A stretch of 64,000 nt of DNA from Circinella minor. Lineage: Eukaryota > Mucoromycota > Mucoromycetes > Mucorales > Lichtheimiaceae. Below are positions 35,473 through 48,995 of the stretch, in pieces. The position numbers and the translations under genes were made by a program. The notes under the pieces were generated by a model. It worked only from the letters and a program-made list of their open reading frames with translations, had not been told where the DNA came from and made no database searches. Each line of letters begins with the position of its first letter. Position 1 is the first letter of the stretch. The stretch spans positions 1-64,000 of the forward strand of contig JAEPRB010000093.1 in assembly GCA_016758965.1 (NCBI GenBank). The letters are read 5' to 3'.

Positions 35473-37646
35473 ATGTCCTTAAGTAGTAAACTCCTTTGTT
35501 CCACAACAAAAATTCATTTAATTAAACCATGTCACATCAAGATTATTCGTTCAGCAGTATCATGTAGTGTGCTTCCCATCCAGGGACAGAAATTTCGATT
35601 TGCGGTAATACATAAAAGAAAAGAAAATGCGACAGGTTGTCAATTTTTGCTGACTAACTTTTGTAAATAGCATACGATGACAAATTTGCAACAATCCATT
35701 CCATTAACAGAGGTTCCTAATGATGTATGTAAATATATACAGTAATGTTTTTTTTTCCTTCTTTTTAAAAGTTATCGAAAATATATTCCTTTTTTTTTTC
35801 AGGGTTAACTAAAAAAGAACTGGGTGATTATACATCCGTCTAAATTTTCTATAGTCCGCCGCTGCGTTGGTACAAGAATATCCGAATGGTCTATGCGAAA
35901 TCCAATTAAATCGACCCAAGAAATTAAATGCATTCAATGACGATATGTGTAATATTTTGAGTGAAAACATTGTAGTATGTATATATCTTGAATATTCACA
36001 ATTGAAAAAAAAAGAAAAAGGGGAACAGAAGCTAAAAAATTAAAGCCGCGTTGTATCTATCTGTATATAGGCATGGGAAAAATCCGAAAAGAGCAAAGCA
36101 ATACTTGTCAAAGGCAATGGAAAAGCATTTTGTGCAGGTGGTGATATTAAAGGTATGTTTCCATAGCAATATGTTATGAATTTATCATCAAGTAATTTGA
36201 CATCATATCATGCTATTATTTAGCCCTTTTGGATTTGGAAGATGCTGGTCGCCATCCAGAATCTGCTGCTATTTTCTATAGACATTGTCGATTACAACAT
36301 TTAATTGGTAGTCTAAAAACACCTTATATTGCATTAATGGATGGTATCACAAGTAAGTATAAAAAAATTAGCGTTGATGTTTGAACCTATATTGTAATTA
36401 TTGATTAATAAATGTAATTATGTATAAAATAGTGGGAGCTGGAGTTGGATTGGTGATGAATGCTCCTTTCCGGATTGCAACAGAGAACACATTATATTCA
36501 ATGCCAGAAAACAGCATTGGGCATTTTAATGATGCTTCAGCTTCTTTTTGGATGCCTAGATTTGATGGCCAAATGGGAAGATATCTAGGTGTGACATCAA
36601 GTCGATTGCGTGGAGTAGACGCATTGTAAGTTGTTGTTTTAAAAGAATGACTTATATATGATACAAGTTAAATATTATGTTTGTCTAAAAAGAAAAAGAA
36701 GGCTAATAAAAATACATGTTTGTTATTCTATTGTAGCTACGCAGGAATTGCAACACATTATGTTCCAGCAAAAAATTTACCTGAATTAGAAGACGCTATC
36801 CAAAATCTCGCAGCTAAAAGTGACAGTAGATTAGCTCTTGATGCCATCAATACAACTATTGAATATTTTTCAACAGATCTGGATAAAGATGTACCAAAAT
36901 TCTCTCTAGGTGGCAATGGCATTTATCAAGCTATTAATCGGTATAATATCAAATGTTAACACATATATTTTATGGTATTGATTTGCGTTGGTGTACTTAT
37001 TATCTTTTTCTTTTATAGATGTTATAAACATAACACAGTTGAAGAAATTATCGCTGCTTTAGAGGAGGAAAAGATAGCAATTGAATGGGCAAGACAAACT
37101 ATTGATCAACTTAATGCTTTATCACCCACTGCTATGAAAACTTCCTTGGAGCTTTTCCGCCGAGGAAAACAACTTTCATTATTGGAATGCATGGCATTAG
37201 AATCGAAATTAGCAAGTAGAACTATGGTAAATTTTTATTGATTACAGTCAATTATATTATTTAGATAGTATCCACATCTACTTCTTTTTATCTAATTTTT
37301 TTTTTGTTATTTTCTATAGGCAGAAAGAGAATTTTCAGAAGGAGTGCGAGCAACTGTTGTTACTCGACAAAAACCAAATTGGCAACCATCCTCTTTAAAG
37401 GAGGTAGATCTTAATGAACTCAAAAGACTTTACTTTGATGCACCCGACAATAATCCACTTAAGCCATTCATCGATGGAGGTCACTTTAAGGAATACCAAC
37501 AAGGACGGTATATGTTGCCAAGTTGCTCAGAGATTTTGGAGGTAGCTAAGAAGACCGGTACTACTGTGGGTACAATCAAAAACTTAAAAGAGAAATACAA
37601 TGGCAAGAAGGGCGTTCAAGCCAAAATTATAAATATTTTGCAATAG
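35473..37646 (+). CDS. 3-hydroxyisobutyryl-CoA hydrolase, mitochondrial (HIBCH/Ehd3)
   Basis: Nine exons: 35473-35604, 35671-35724, 35855-35974, 36071-36152, 36224-36352, 36433-36625, 36737-36940, 37019-37226, 37320-37646; 482 residues. Crotonase fold. The N-terminus is a basic, Ser-rich mitochondrial presequence. Then come QLNRPKKLNAFNDDM, the oxyanion-hole strand GNGKAFCAGGDIK, GAGVGLVMNAPFRIATE and YSMPENSIGHFND. The Glu and Asp eight residues apart, used by HIBCH for thioester hydrolysis, are both kept, but the usual FPDVGGSY/GGYF loop reads FNDASASFW. The family removes CoA from 3-hydroxyisobutyryl-CoA in valine breakdown; the yeast homologue is also a mitoribosomal small-subunit protein. 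The C-terminal helical domain is complete. The first two short exons are the least certain part. Confidence 0.9.
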
Positions 37647-38602
37647 ACATAAATAATAGAAATTCATCCCTAGATCATTTTTTCATATATAAAGACAACA
37701 TCTTCCCAAGCATATATATAATAACCAGCGATCAATACCACGTAGCAGTTGATTCTAACCATTAAGAAACATAGTAATGTTATTTATTTCAGAGGTTGTG
37801 CTGGATTGATAATAGTAACTTTTGTTTCCTATATAGATGCTGCTTTTAGATTATAGGAAGAGAATGAAATTTAGTGTGTTTTTGATTTATGACTTCTCTG
37901 CTCATACTAGTTTATAAGACAATCTTTCTTATTGTAACGGTATTTATTTAGTCAACTGTTTTCTAAATTATATTCAAATATCACCTATATATAATAATAA
38001 ATAATGTGTGTAACATAGATACTTGATAATGATCGTTTCTTGCTGTTTACGCTGATATCTGGTATTTAATACAATTTCGTACACCACTTGAAGAAACATA
38101 TATATACAGGAATAAAAAAGTCCATATACTAAAAGAGCTATTCGCTATGTAATGTTGATATGAGTACAACAAATAATGTTTTTAATTTCAATAACATGAA
38201 ATGTATCATTCCTATAAGACGAAGTTTTCTTATATTCATGTAATCGGTACAAATATTATCCTTAGAGCTCTTTTTTTGAATTTCCCATTTTTTATGCTGA
38301 GGGATCAAGGTATTTTGTATTACATCAGATTTTATAGAAATATAATCCCCACATGCTTGATTTGTACTTGATTAAAGTTTTCTCGAATTCTTTTTTGTTC
38401 ACGCAATTTATTTATCTAGCCCCTTTCTTTTCTCCTTCCCACACAAAACATTTTTTTTATTCATATTTTTTTGTGTGTGCTCCATTTCACTGTTTTTGAT
38501 CAAAGGTGTTTATATCCTCTCTTCTTTTATTTTATCATATCTGTTGAATATTATAACCTGCTACTTTCGTTACATATTATAATAATAATAATAATAAAAA
38601 GG
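37647..38602. other. Intergenic
   Basis: Between two plus-strand genes. AT-rich, with an (ATA)n run just before the thioesterase start codon. No gene recognised. Confidence 0.5.
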
Positions 38603-40232
38603 ATGACAAATTCTCCTTCAACCACAACTACCAGTAATACAAGTCGACAAGATCAAGTCGAAAACGAACTTGTAATAGCAAAGGCTTTAACTGTTGAAGA
38701 GCTTGATGTTGATATTTATCGTAATAGTGAAGAACTATGGCATCCTGCTGGGTCCCGTGGTGCATTTGGTGGACAGGTAATAATTTATAATACATGAAAA
38801 AGGCGGCTATTCTGTTTTACCAGATTTCGGTAAAGTTTTAGGAAAGCTTACACATCAAAATTTTTTGCACATGTTAAATCAATATAGCTCGTTGCTCAAG
38901 CTTTAAGGGCTGCATGGCATACGGTTCCTGAAAAACTTCATGTACACGTAAATACGACAATAACAATAGAACACGTAAAAAAATAAATTTATAATTAAAA
39001 AAAAAAGGTTTAATCAAATAATTATGATTTAGTCATTACATAATTATTTTTTAGTGCCAGGACGATCCGATATTCCAGCAATATATAAAGTACGACGAGT
39101 TCGAGATGGACGATCTTTTGCTACACGTGTAGTGACATGCACGCAGCAAGGTAAGACTGTCATTGTTTGTATTTGCAGCTTTACAAATTTTAACACTACT
39201 GGCGAATCACTGGATCATCAGGTAAATGATAATTTATATCACTGTTTTTTTCAACGTTGAGATATAATAATATGCATTTCAAGAACATATTTGTATATGT
39301 AATAAAATTGGTTTTATTTCTCTCACATATGAAATAGATTCCAATGCCATCCAATATTCCAAAGCCAGAAGACTTACCAACGTAAATAATCGAATACCAA
39401 ATAATATTAATGACGACAAGAAGAGCAACAGTAAAAAAAAATACACTTTTTAATTCTTCTTTTTTTTAGAGACTCAGAACGTATGAAAGTACTTGCGACA
39501 GATCCAAGGATTCCTGAAAAAATTAGAAATCATTTTGAAATCAACCTGAAAGTTGAAATCCCTATTGATTATAGAGACCTCAGGATAGATACACCTGAAG
39601 AGTTTATTCGGGGTAGTACTGAACCTAATGGACATCAGGTAACGAGAAAAAAAAACATAGATCGAGGAGAGGGATGAGTACTATGGATGGATAAATGAAC
39701 TTGTACAGAGCTATACATTACAGTACGAATAACGACAACAATGAACCAATGTAATATTATTAGGGTCAATGGTTCAAAACTCAGGAACGATTACCGGAAA
39801 ATGATCCAGCACTTCACGCATGTAGCATCGCATACGCTTCAGATAGAGGTATCTTAATGGCAGCAGTTCGAGCAAATGGATTAGTAGCACGTAGAGGAAT
39901 TAGTATGATGGCAAGTATAGATCATTCTATGTGGTTCCATGCTCCTGCTCGAGCTGATGAATGGTAAATATTTAAAACCAACGTTTTTTTTTTTTTTTTT
40001 GGTGGATGAATGTGTTACAATTAATTACAAAGCAAAATTATTAATGAAAACAAATTTTATAAGGTTGTATTATGACATAAACAGCCCACGCTCAAACGAT
40101 GGCCGCGGTACAGCATTTGGTCGTATCTATAATCGAGAAGGAGTTTTGGTTGCTACTTGTGCTCAAGAAGGTATTATGCGATTGAGCCAAAGCGAACAAG
40201 ATAAAAGAAGACCAAACATAAACAAATTATAG
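38603..40232 (+). CDS. Acyl-CoA thioesterase, TesB/ACOT8 family
   Basis: Seven exons: 38603-38776, 38888-38947, 39033-39221, 39338-39381, 39470-39638, 39764-39963, 40064-40232; 334 residues. Double hot-dog fold. Family features are RGAFGGQLVAQALRAAW and SLHNYFLVPGRSDIPAIYKV in the N-terminal half. In the C-terminal half, the expected Asp/Ser-Thr/Gln active-site residues fall in SIDHSMWFH, the SNDGRG turn and CAQEGIMR. These enzymes hydrolyse acyl-CoA, usually in peroxisomes to support beta-oxidation. The protein ends NKL, a weak version of the PTS1 signal, so peroxisomal location is likely but unproven. It lies downstream of HIBCH on the same strand, but nearly 1 kb separates the two. Confidence 0.93.
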
Positions 40233-40623
40233 TGAAACACGCATAATAGATTTCCCTAGCATAAATGCTGTTGCACCTAGATTTTCCTCCTCCATCTTTT
40301 TTATGTATAGAAAGAAAGAAAAAAATTCTTATACGTATAAAACCTGTGTTTTTCTTATTTTTTTTTTTTTTTTTTACAAAGCATATAAATATTATTTTAA
40401 AAAAGTCATTTGTATAAGCTATTATGAACAACTTTTATTTTAATTCGCGTCAGGTGATGATCCTGTGTAAAAAAAAAAACGAAGTGGCACCTTTTTTAGG
40501 CTTAAAATAACAACTTTTTTTTTTCTTCTTGACTTTCTCTTTTTTCATTCCTTTTAATTGTGGAATTTAATAACAATAATTCTTTCAGTGGATTCAACGG
40601 TGATAACAAAAAAGGGGCTAAAC
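40233..40623. other. Short intergenic/promoter region
   Basis: T-rich; no gene. The 66 bases before 40624 are open in frame but lack an ATG, so the next gene was started at 40624. Confidence 0.5.
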
Positions 40624-42988
40624 ATGACCAAAAGACGACTTCCATCAACTGAATTAGTTAATAACTTGAACAAGCGACGTAACTTGACTCACCGAGTCGT
40701 TACTGTACAAGACGCGATCCACGTTCTAATTAGGTACTTTGACACTATAAAACGCGATTCTTCGCACGGTGACGACGAAATCATTATGCAATCAACCTCT
40801 GTCCTCGAGATTCTTGCAGAAGCAAGTTGTGCTATTCTTGCTGCACGTGCAAAAGCAAGTGGAAATAAAGGAAAACTCCATGATGCTCTATCGGATGCAC
40901 TGAAAGCAATTGAATATCACCCAACGTCGGCACAAGGTTATCTTGCTGCCGGTCAATTGTATTTGATGCAAGGAAAAAATCAGGAAGCAATAGATACTTT
41001 TGAGCGTGGTCTATGTATGGCATTACCAACAGAATGCCCCCAACTTTATGATCAACGCGAAAAAGCAAAATTATTGTCCCCAAAAAAAATAGATTTTGTC
41101 GAAAAGTTACCAACTGAAATCACAACAACTATTTTCAATCGATTAAATGATATTATTATTGATAATTATTACGTTCGTTCAGGGAAAAAAAATTCGTCGT
41201 TGACTTTACCTAATAACGATAACAACAATGACAATAAATTGGTTTCATTGAGTCATATCACTTGTACACAAGTTTCTAAACGATGGCGAGAATTTGTACT
41301 GCGCCAATGCCCAGCATTATGGAAAACAGCAAAAATTGGACATTGGCCTTTAATCCCTCTTCATGAAAAATTTATCCCGTCTTCAAGTAAATATGTGCAA
41401 CATCTTATATTATCGGATGAGGCGACCGAACAGTCTTTTGAGCGATTAGTGGATATGGCAGGCAAAGATATGTTTCCACGTATTCAAGAAGTAGTATTAC
41501 GTAAAGTATTATCATTGCCATTAATACATACCACAGAAGTTTGAGTTAGTTGAAGAGAAGCCTTGTGGGATATGAATAGTGTATTCCGTATTATTCTGAG
41601 AGGTTGACACCTTTTATATATATTCAAAAATAGAATTTGATTCTTGGTCTGAATCAACCAAGGAACGACTCATGTTATTGTTAATAACGTTGTTTCGACG
41701 TAGCCTCACAAGAATGTGTATTGAACCGTCCAATACTCTCATTAATGAAGACATGCGGGAAGAACAGAATACATTTCCTTTGGGTATGCTCATGTCCCTA
41801 TGCAATAACTTGAAACAACTTTATCTTGGAACGGGACTTGTATTTCGATATAATCCTGTACAATGGTCAACAAGCTACAATTTGACTAGGCTTGCTGTAA
41901 ACATTTCTCACGGCATGAATGGTCTAGAACGTTTAATTACTCAATGTCCTCATCTACAGTATCTTAGCATCAGTGAGCATTCATCACGAATATTGGCACT
42001 TTTAGATGAATACTGCCCATACCTTCGATATCTTCATATGGGCTACAATCCGTGTCTTGGAACAACTAAGACAAAACAAGATGCAGAAAAAAATACGGTA
42101 CCAATAACGTCATTTGGTTTACACGAATTGATTTATGAAGTACCAAGCCTTGGAGTATTACAAACACTTGTACCATTGTTTATCAAAAGTAGAGAAACAT
42201 TGGAAAAGCTAATGCTTCATATTACTGTTTCTCAACGAACTAATAATGACAACAACAATAACAACATTAGCGGTAATGATCAGCAATTTTATCCGAGTTT
42301 TGGTAATGTTGGATTCAATCGATTAAAGGAACTGCAATTAACTGCAACTGGGGATACAACGGGTCAATTAGCTGTAGCAGCAGCATCTATGATACAAAAA
42401 TGTTCTACTTTGGAAAGCGTTGGACTATGTTTTCCTGGTTCTCCTGTGCCAGACAGATTCTTTACATCACTTATTAAGCAGCCATTGATCCGTGTACTGC
42501 ATTTCAAAGATATTGATTTTCCTACAACAGGCGCAGTACAATTATTCACCAAGCTAGCTGTTCGTAGTGAAAAGAGTACGTCTTCTGTATTAGAAACCGT
42601 AGACATTGAGAAATGTCGTGGTCTTACCAACGAGGTTTTGTGCGCGCTTACCGATATCCTTACCTTGCGATATATTGGACTTGGGTTTAACTCTAGCAGT
42701 GTCTCTGTGAATGACCTTTCAACCATTATATGTAAACTACGAACGTTACCATGTTTAAAAATAATATCGTTTTCACATATACAACACATCAATGACACAA
42801 TGATTATCCAGTTGACAGAATACGATGGATTAACAGACCTGATTCTGGAAGGATTACCGGATATTACTGACGATGGTATTCTTACTATTGCTCAACAAAA
42901 AAACTCACTTAAACACATTAGTATTATCCATTGTCAAAGAATTAGTCAACAAACAAAAGCTTTTATTTCTTCAAAATTTATATTATAA
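40624..42988 (+). CDS. TPR, F-box and leucine-rich-repeat protein (Pof3/Dia2-like)
   Basis: Two exons, about 40624-41500 and 41634-42988; 743 residues. Residues about 75-140 form TPR helices (ALKAIEYHPTSAQGYLAAGQ, GKNQEAIDTFERGL). An F-box follows (FVEKLPTEITTTIFNRL ... ITCTQVSKRWREFVLRQCPALW), interrupted by an Asn/Asp-rich insert. The remainder is leucine-rich repeats (LKQLYLGTGLVF, LQYLSISEHS, LTDLILEGLPDITDDGI, LKHISIIHCQRIS). This TPR/F-box/LRR order is that of yeast Dia2 and fission yeast Pof3, substrate receptors of SCF ubiquitin ligases that act at replication forks and chromatin. Orthology is inference. The donor at 41501 (C|GTAAAG) was chosen because it alone keeps the frame before the stop at 41542; it is not a strong consensus site. 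Confidence 0.85.
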
Positions 42989-43137
42989 TTAATATATATA
43001 TAATACCTTTTTTTCTGTTTCTATGTAAATTAATTCATCATTTAATATTCAGTAAAATAGTCTCTTACTTTTTTCTCCAGTGTAAATTTAATTTAATATT
43101 ACAAAGTATATAAGCCGATATCGACGTCTTTTTATTT

Positions 43138-43674
43138 ATGGATCAATCGCTGGTTACAGCCATTGCCACATATTCTCAAATTTTACAAGAGGCTTCGACA
43201 CCACACGTCGCCATTTGGAAACCTTTTTTTATTGAACGATGTACACAATGGTGTATGTATATTGAAGCAGAATTATTATCACTTTCAGATCAAGAAGTAG
43301 ATCAACATCGAAATGCAGCCAAGGAACAAAACAATCATACACGTGTACCTGAGATATCTGACCTACTCAATGCTGAATATTTACTTTATAAAACATTGAT
43401 TAAAAACATTTATCTCAGTAATGAAATGTATTGGACTGTAATTTCTACTTATGAGTTCCTTGCTTTGGCATCTACTTCTCGACAAGAAACACTTATACAG
43501 GTAATACAAAATACTTGAAATAAATAAAGCAATTTTTGATTACAAAAAGATATATAAAAAAAAAGATAAGCATTCATTTATCTATTAATCTTATAATAGG
43601 ATATTGCACAAAATGCTCAGGAAGCAGCAACAATCGATGTATTAAATATCATGACATCAACACTCCAAGAATGA
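43138..43674 (+). CDS. Hypothetical protein, 145 residues
   Basis: Two exons, 43138-43500 and 43600-43674, with a good GTAATA donor and an ATAATAG acceptor. The predicted protein is all-helical and slightly acidic, with a WKPFFIERCTQWCMYIEAEL segment and a leucine-rich NIYLSNEMYWTVISTYEFLA segment. It has no signal peptide, membrane segment or motif that I recognise. The length, coding-like composition and clean splice junction support a real gene. It follows the F-box gene on the same strand after about 150 bases, so it has a short, T-rich promoter. Function unknown. Confidence 0.7.
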
Positions 43675-44360
43675 ATTATATATATACTCTCATCAATATA
43701 TGGTATCATATAAAGTACACCTCATAGCAAAAAAAAAGTATGAATATATCAACACCATGCTGTATATAGTTCAATAAAATATTTCATTTATCAACCAAAT
43801 GGATTAACATGATTGTTTAATTAGGATGGGTGAAGGAGGGGATGAATGGATTAGTTGGATAGAAGAGAATAGTAGATGATACACTATAATAGAAACCAAA
43901 ATAAGAGTTACATGATGAGTCTTATTAATAGAAAAACAAAGTGAGTTTTTTTGCTACTATGTAGAAGCCCGAGGGTTGAATTATATAGTATATTATAGAT
44001 GAAAAGTCAAAAGAACTAATAAAGGGAAACAAGACCCATTGAAGAAAATAACTGAAAATCCCAATTGATAACAATAACTAATATGTTTTTTCTTCTACTA
44101 CTTAATTATACAAAGACAAGCTTAATATTATTATTATTATATATAACAATATTTCTCTAATATATCAAAATCATTTGGCTAATTTTAATCCAACCTCTTT
44201 ACGTGCATATTGAGGAATTTAAAAGAAGTAACTTCCATAAAAGGAAAAGTAACTTCTTTTTTTATTTTTGGTAACCAAAAAAGTTTAGTGAAACCATAAA
44301 GTTTGGGGACACTCCCTTTTTTAAATCAATCAAAAATTATACAGCTTTAAATTTTTGGTG
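43675..44360. other. Intergenic
   Basis: AT-rich spacer between two plus-strand genes; no gene or RNA recognised. Confidence 0.5.
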
Positions 44361-46272
44361 ATGGTGGGGACATTAACTTCATCATGCTTATTCAAACCTG
44401 GAATGCTATACATAGTGTTTCATCAAGTATGCTTCCTCTTAACTGGATTAGTCACAACTCTTGGTACACAGTGGTTATTTTATTCAGGAGCTGCCAGTAT
44501 GTATTTTTATTTGTTGTCAATTCTTTTCTTTTTTATATTAAAGTGTTGTCCATTATGCATTGAGCGATCAAAACTCGACCAGCGAAAACAAAATGAAATT
44601 AAATGAAATTAAATGAAATAAATGTTCATTTTAATGAATATATTTAAATATATTTATAGCTGGTGATAGTTATTTAACACAATTATCACAATATACCGGT
44701 ATGATATTAGTCGGCTTAATTATTCCAATTTTACTATCTCGACAGAAACAGCAATATACCAGCGTTGCAACAAACGATGAAGCCGATGATGTAAGGATAG
44801 CAACAAAAGAGAGGGGAAAAAAAGAGGGAGTAACACATAGATTATTCTTTTTTTTTTATTGTCAAGTTTTAATGCCCAAAAAGAGATATTGATATCATTT
44901 TTGGAAGACGCGAGAGACGATGTTTAGTAATGAAGTTAGCTAATGTTGGCTATTATTATTTTATTATCAGTTATCAAATCGGATTAGTATGGATGTATTG
45001 GATGAAGATGAAGAAAAACCGGCTCATTTAACCGAACCTGCAACTAGCATAACAACAAAATCATCTCAAGTATCAGACGGTCCAATCCAGCATAAATCTG
45101 TCATGAAACTTGCATTATTGGATGTAGTTAGTAACTTTGCAGTTACTATGGGATTTGCCGTGATCGGCTCAGGGATGTATCAGGTGATATATAGTTCAGT
45201 CGTTATCTGGTGTGCCATTCTTACTTACTTCTTTATGGGTCGAACTTTATCAAAGCTACAATGGTTCGCCATCTTTGGAACAAGTGCTGGTTTAGCGCTT
45301 AGTTCACTTGGAAGCTTTGAAACACCTGATGGACAAGGCTCTGTTACCTTGATGACAGGTACTTTATTAACTATGGCTGGTACCTTTGGTTATTGTAAGT
45401 TTTTTTTTATTATAATCCTTTGCATATTATGAAACAATTTCCTCTTTTCTTTTCTTTTTCATCAACAATCAACAATAACATCATTCATTATCAACAATAG
45501 CATGCATGTACGTTTACTCTGATCATATCTTATCAAAGCAAGTACCATCCCCATTGCCTGCCCGTGTTTGTATGACCACTGGTTGCTATGCAACTGTTCT
45601 TTCTTTAATATGGATTATTATCTATACTTTACCACGATTTGAAACCATGATTCATATTCAACCCAATATTACTCTTTCATCTGTTTGGGGAATGTATTTT
45701 ATGGTAATGATTGGCAATGCAACACATTCATGGAATTATTATGAACTTATTGATAGAACTGGAAATGTAAGTTTATATATAAATAAATAAATTTAGATTT
45801 TTCTGCAAATAAATGAAACCATGAGACTAACAAAAATTGATAATAATAATAATAATTAGGTTGCCACAGGGATTTTACAAGGAGTTCGTGCTGTTTTAGT
45901 TTATTTCATAAGTCATGTATGGTACTGTAATACTGATGCTGCACAGTGTGAGTTCTTATTTCTTTTTTTCTGTATCTTGTGGCCAGTGCACACACGCACG
46001 CGCAATTCCTAGTGTGGACGTAAAGTACCCACACATTTACGCACATATGTATCTAGCAATTTATGTTTTCTTGCTCTTTCCCTTCTCTCTCTTTGCTTGA
46101 TGTCAAATTTCTCACAGACTTGGATATTTTTGAAGGAGTTTTATTATATGTATAAAAACTAACATAAAGTTTTTTTTTTTTAGGTTTCACGGCGTACAAA
46201 GGATGTGGATCGATGGTAGTTATTGGGTGTGTATTATTATTTACAATTGGAGGTGGCCGAAAACAGAAATAA
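44361..46272 (+). CDS. Multi-pass transporter of the drug/metabolite superfamily (SLC35-like)
   Basis: Six exons: 44361-44496, 44660-44790, 44971-45394, 45501-45766, 45860-45947, 46184-46272; 377 residues. About nine or ten hydrophobic segments are visible, for example VCFLLTGLVTTLGTQWLF, MILVGLIIPILL, FAVTMGFAVIGSGMYQVIYS and MVVIGCVLLFTIGGG. The SGMYQVIYSSVVIWCAILTY..GRTLSKLQWFAI segment is the second-repeat pattern of SLC35-type (EamA/nucleotide-sugar transporter-related) proteins. A hydrophilic, acidic loop of about 45 residues after the third segment (VATNDEADD..DVLDEDEE) faces the cytosol by charge. Substrate and membrane (Golgi, vacuole or plasma membrane) cannot be told from the sequence. 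The ATG was chosen as the first in the exon; the frame upstream is open but has no ATG. Confidence 0.85.
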
Positions 46273-47256
46273 ACATGGGGTGTGTATGTTGGTCGCGTGA
46301 CTAGAATCGATAAAGAAAACAATGTTCTTATTTGCTTATTTGTAAGAGAAAGAAAGAAGTTTTTTGTTTTATAGTTATAACTGTATATATTTTTTACTGG
46401 GTTTTTTTTGTCCTTTTTGTTAATGTAGTTGTTGGGTATTGAACACAAAAAATTTAATGTACAATGTGGAACAATATAGATTGTAATTTATTATATTATA
46501 CTATAATACTCAAATATATATATATAAAGTATACCCAGTACAATTTATTTACATTAATAAGTACAAATGATAATAAGTAAAGGGTGAAAGAAAAAAGAAA
46601 CAAGAAGATGAAGTCTATGATTGTTATTATGATTAGAGATAAAATCATGTGTGATCAAATAAGTATAAATCTTCGGATCGATAAAGGAGACGTCCTAGTT
46701 TTTTTTTTTTTTATTTGCACAAAATTCCAAATTTGAGTTTTTTTGATGCAAGATAAAAAAAAAGTAAATCGTCGATACTTTATTGGATTTCTTCTTGGGG
46801 ATTTCTCGACCTGATGATGTTTGCGTTGTGTGGGGAATATAACACAAAATGTCATTGATTAAAGACTATAGTTACTTTATTATAAATAATTTATCTACGA
46901 AATGGAAATTACGAGAAAAAAAAAAGAAAACAGAGGAAGTTGAATTTAAAGGTCCAAGTACATTTTTCTTCCAATTTCATTACACAAAAACACTATAAAG
47001 AGATATAAAAAAAATCACTTCGGCTTTACTCAAATCTTAATTTTCGTAACCTTTTCTGATAATGTTATAAGATACAACCACTACTTTAGGTAAATAAAAT
47101 GGGGGTGGAAAATTAGTATTATAATCGATTAACTCTCAAAAGAAAAAAAACCACGCTTTTTCTTTTCTTTTTCTTTTTCTTTATACTCTTTTTTAATTAT
47201 CATTTTTATTTTATATATTACACATATATTATTATACCAATAACAATAACAATAGC
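46273..47256. other. Intergenic
   Basis: Promoter-like T-rich tracts close to the next start; no gene recognised. Confidence 0.5.
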
Positions 47257-48037
47257 ATGATAGAACCTATTGCCATCGTTGACAATAAAACATCAAATAC
47301 TCACGCTTATGATAATAACCACTCATCAATAATGGCTACCTCTTACCATGATTCAGAAGATGATGATACTACAACGACAACGACAACAGTAGCCGATAAT
47401 ATTGATTTTTTTGAAGAAGAATTATCCACTTTAGATGATTATGCATGTTATCAAAATACTTACTTTATGGATGGAGGTAATCGATTTATTTCCGTAAGTA
47501 TTTCAAAAAAAAGCAATATCATTCAGAAAAATAGGAGCGAATTATAAATCTTATTTCTATTTTCTGCAAAACATAAATAAAATAATATAGTTACCAACCC
47601 TTGGCAATTCCAATACAAAAGCAGCAGCCCAAATTTCAAGATTTTTTGAAGAATGGCTTGAAAATAAAGTGTATGGCAAACAACCTGACGATCCATTACC
47701 TATTCTAGAAGATAGAATTGATTTTATTGCTCATGATATTCTTGGACAATTAAAAAACAATCGATTATTAGGTCTAGAAAAGGTGTTTGTAAAAGTACGT
47801 ACTGGTCATGTTTACACATATCATCAACTAGATGATGGCCAACCATTGATCACACAAGATATGGAAGAGTTTTTTCAGCAATTTCCACTTTTTGTTGAAG
47901 TTATTATTCGTACTTGTTCAACAACGACAATAATGAATAACGACAATAATAATACTAGTAATGTCGTCTTATTAGAAGTTGAGAACGTCACAGTGAATCC
48001 AGGCACTCCATACAGGATTATGGAACATATTTCTTAA
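47257..48037 (+). CDS. Hypothetical protein, 227 residues
   Basis: Two exons, 47257-47493 and 47591-48037, joined by GTAAGT/ATATAG. The N-terminal 80 residues are low complexity (acidic, Thr run). The C-terminal part looks globular: DYACYQNTYFMDGGNRFISL, AAAQISRFFEEWLENKVYG, DRIDFIAHDILGQL and LEKVFVKVRTGHVYTY. An Asn-rich stretch (NNDNNNTSN) interrupts its end. No motif, signal or membrane segment is recognised, and I cannot name a family. Coding is supported by the long open frame across the splice. Confidence 0.7.
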
Positions 48038-48528
48038 TTATTATTATTTTTTCTTTCTTTTTTGCTTAATATTATTGTTGCTTTTCTTTGTGTATACCAA
48101 TTCCTATTAACTTTTTTTTTTCAAATCTTTCTTGCTTTTTTCCCTTATATTGTTCAATCATAAATATTTTTTTATTGTTATTGTTATTGTTATTCTTTTT
48201 TTCTTTGTTGTATATATTTTTTTTTAATAATAAAAAATCTGTCAAGAAATTATAATCTGCGCGCGCAAAAATAAAAAATATAAAACATAGTTTGACATTT
48301 TTCCTATTCCATGCATGGTAAATGCATGTCAGGCCTGAAAATGATTTGCACGATTGTTTTGCGGGAAAGAAAGTTTTTAATTCCCCGCCCTTCTTTTCCT
48401 ACTCCCCCCTTTAACCTTTATCTATTATTATCATGCTAATCTTATAACATATAATAAGGCAATAAACCCTTGTAGCTGTCAGATGACTACTATAATATAA
48501 TATGATAATTTATTATTATTTCAATTCA
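48038..48528. other. Intergenic between converging genes
   Basis: T-rich 3' flanks; CATGCATGGTAAATGCATG near 48312-48330 is a palindrome-like stretch. No gene recognised. Confidence 0.45.
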
Positions 48529-48960
48529 TCATGTGCTCTCTTGCATTTCTTTGTAGGCACCTAAACTTCCGCTCGCCTTGACCACTAAAGGTTTCTGGTG
48601 TGTAACGTTTTGTGAACAAGGTGGTTCTCCATCAGCAGCACCATAACCACCACCGCCTGGAGTTTCAATAATAATACGATCACCTTTACCAAACAATGCA
48701 GTATTCTTTCCAGATAAATTAAGTGTCAAAACCTTATCATTGACATGTCGGATCCATAAATTGAGTCCCGGTTGACCATCTTTGCCACCTTCTAAACCAT
48801 AAGGTCTAAATACTCGGCGCTCGGACAAAATGGATACTTCAATACCGGGCTCTAAGAATTCAATGTCACGAATTACACCATTACCACCACGGTGGTATCC
48901 ATCACCGCCCGATCCTATCATTATTTATTTACAAAGAAAAATTATTTTTACTTGGCAACG

Positions 48961-48995
<35 letters not shown>

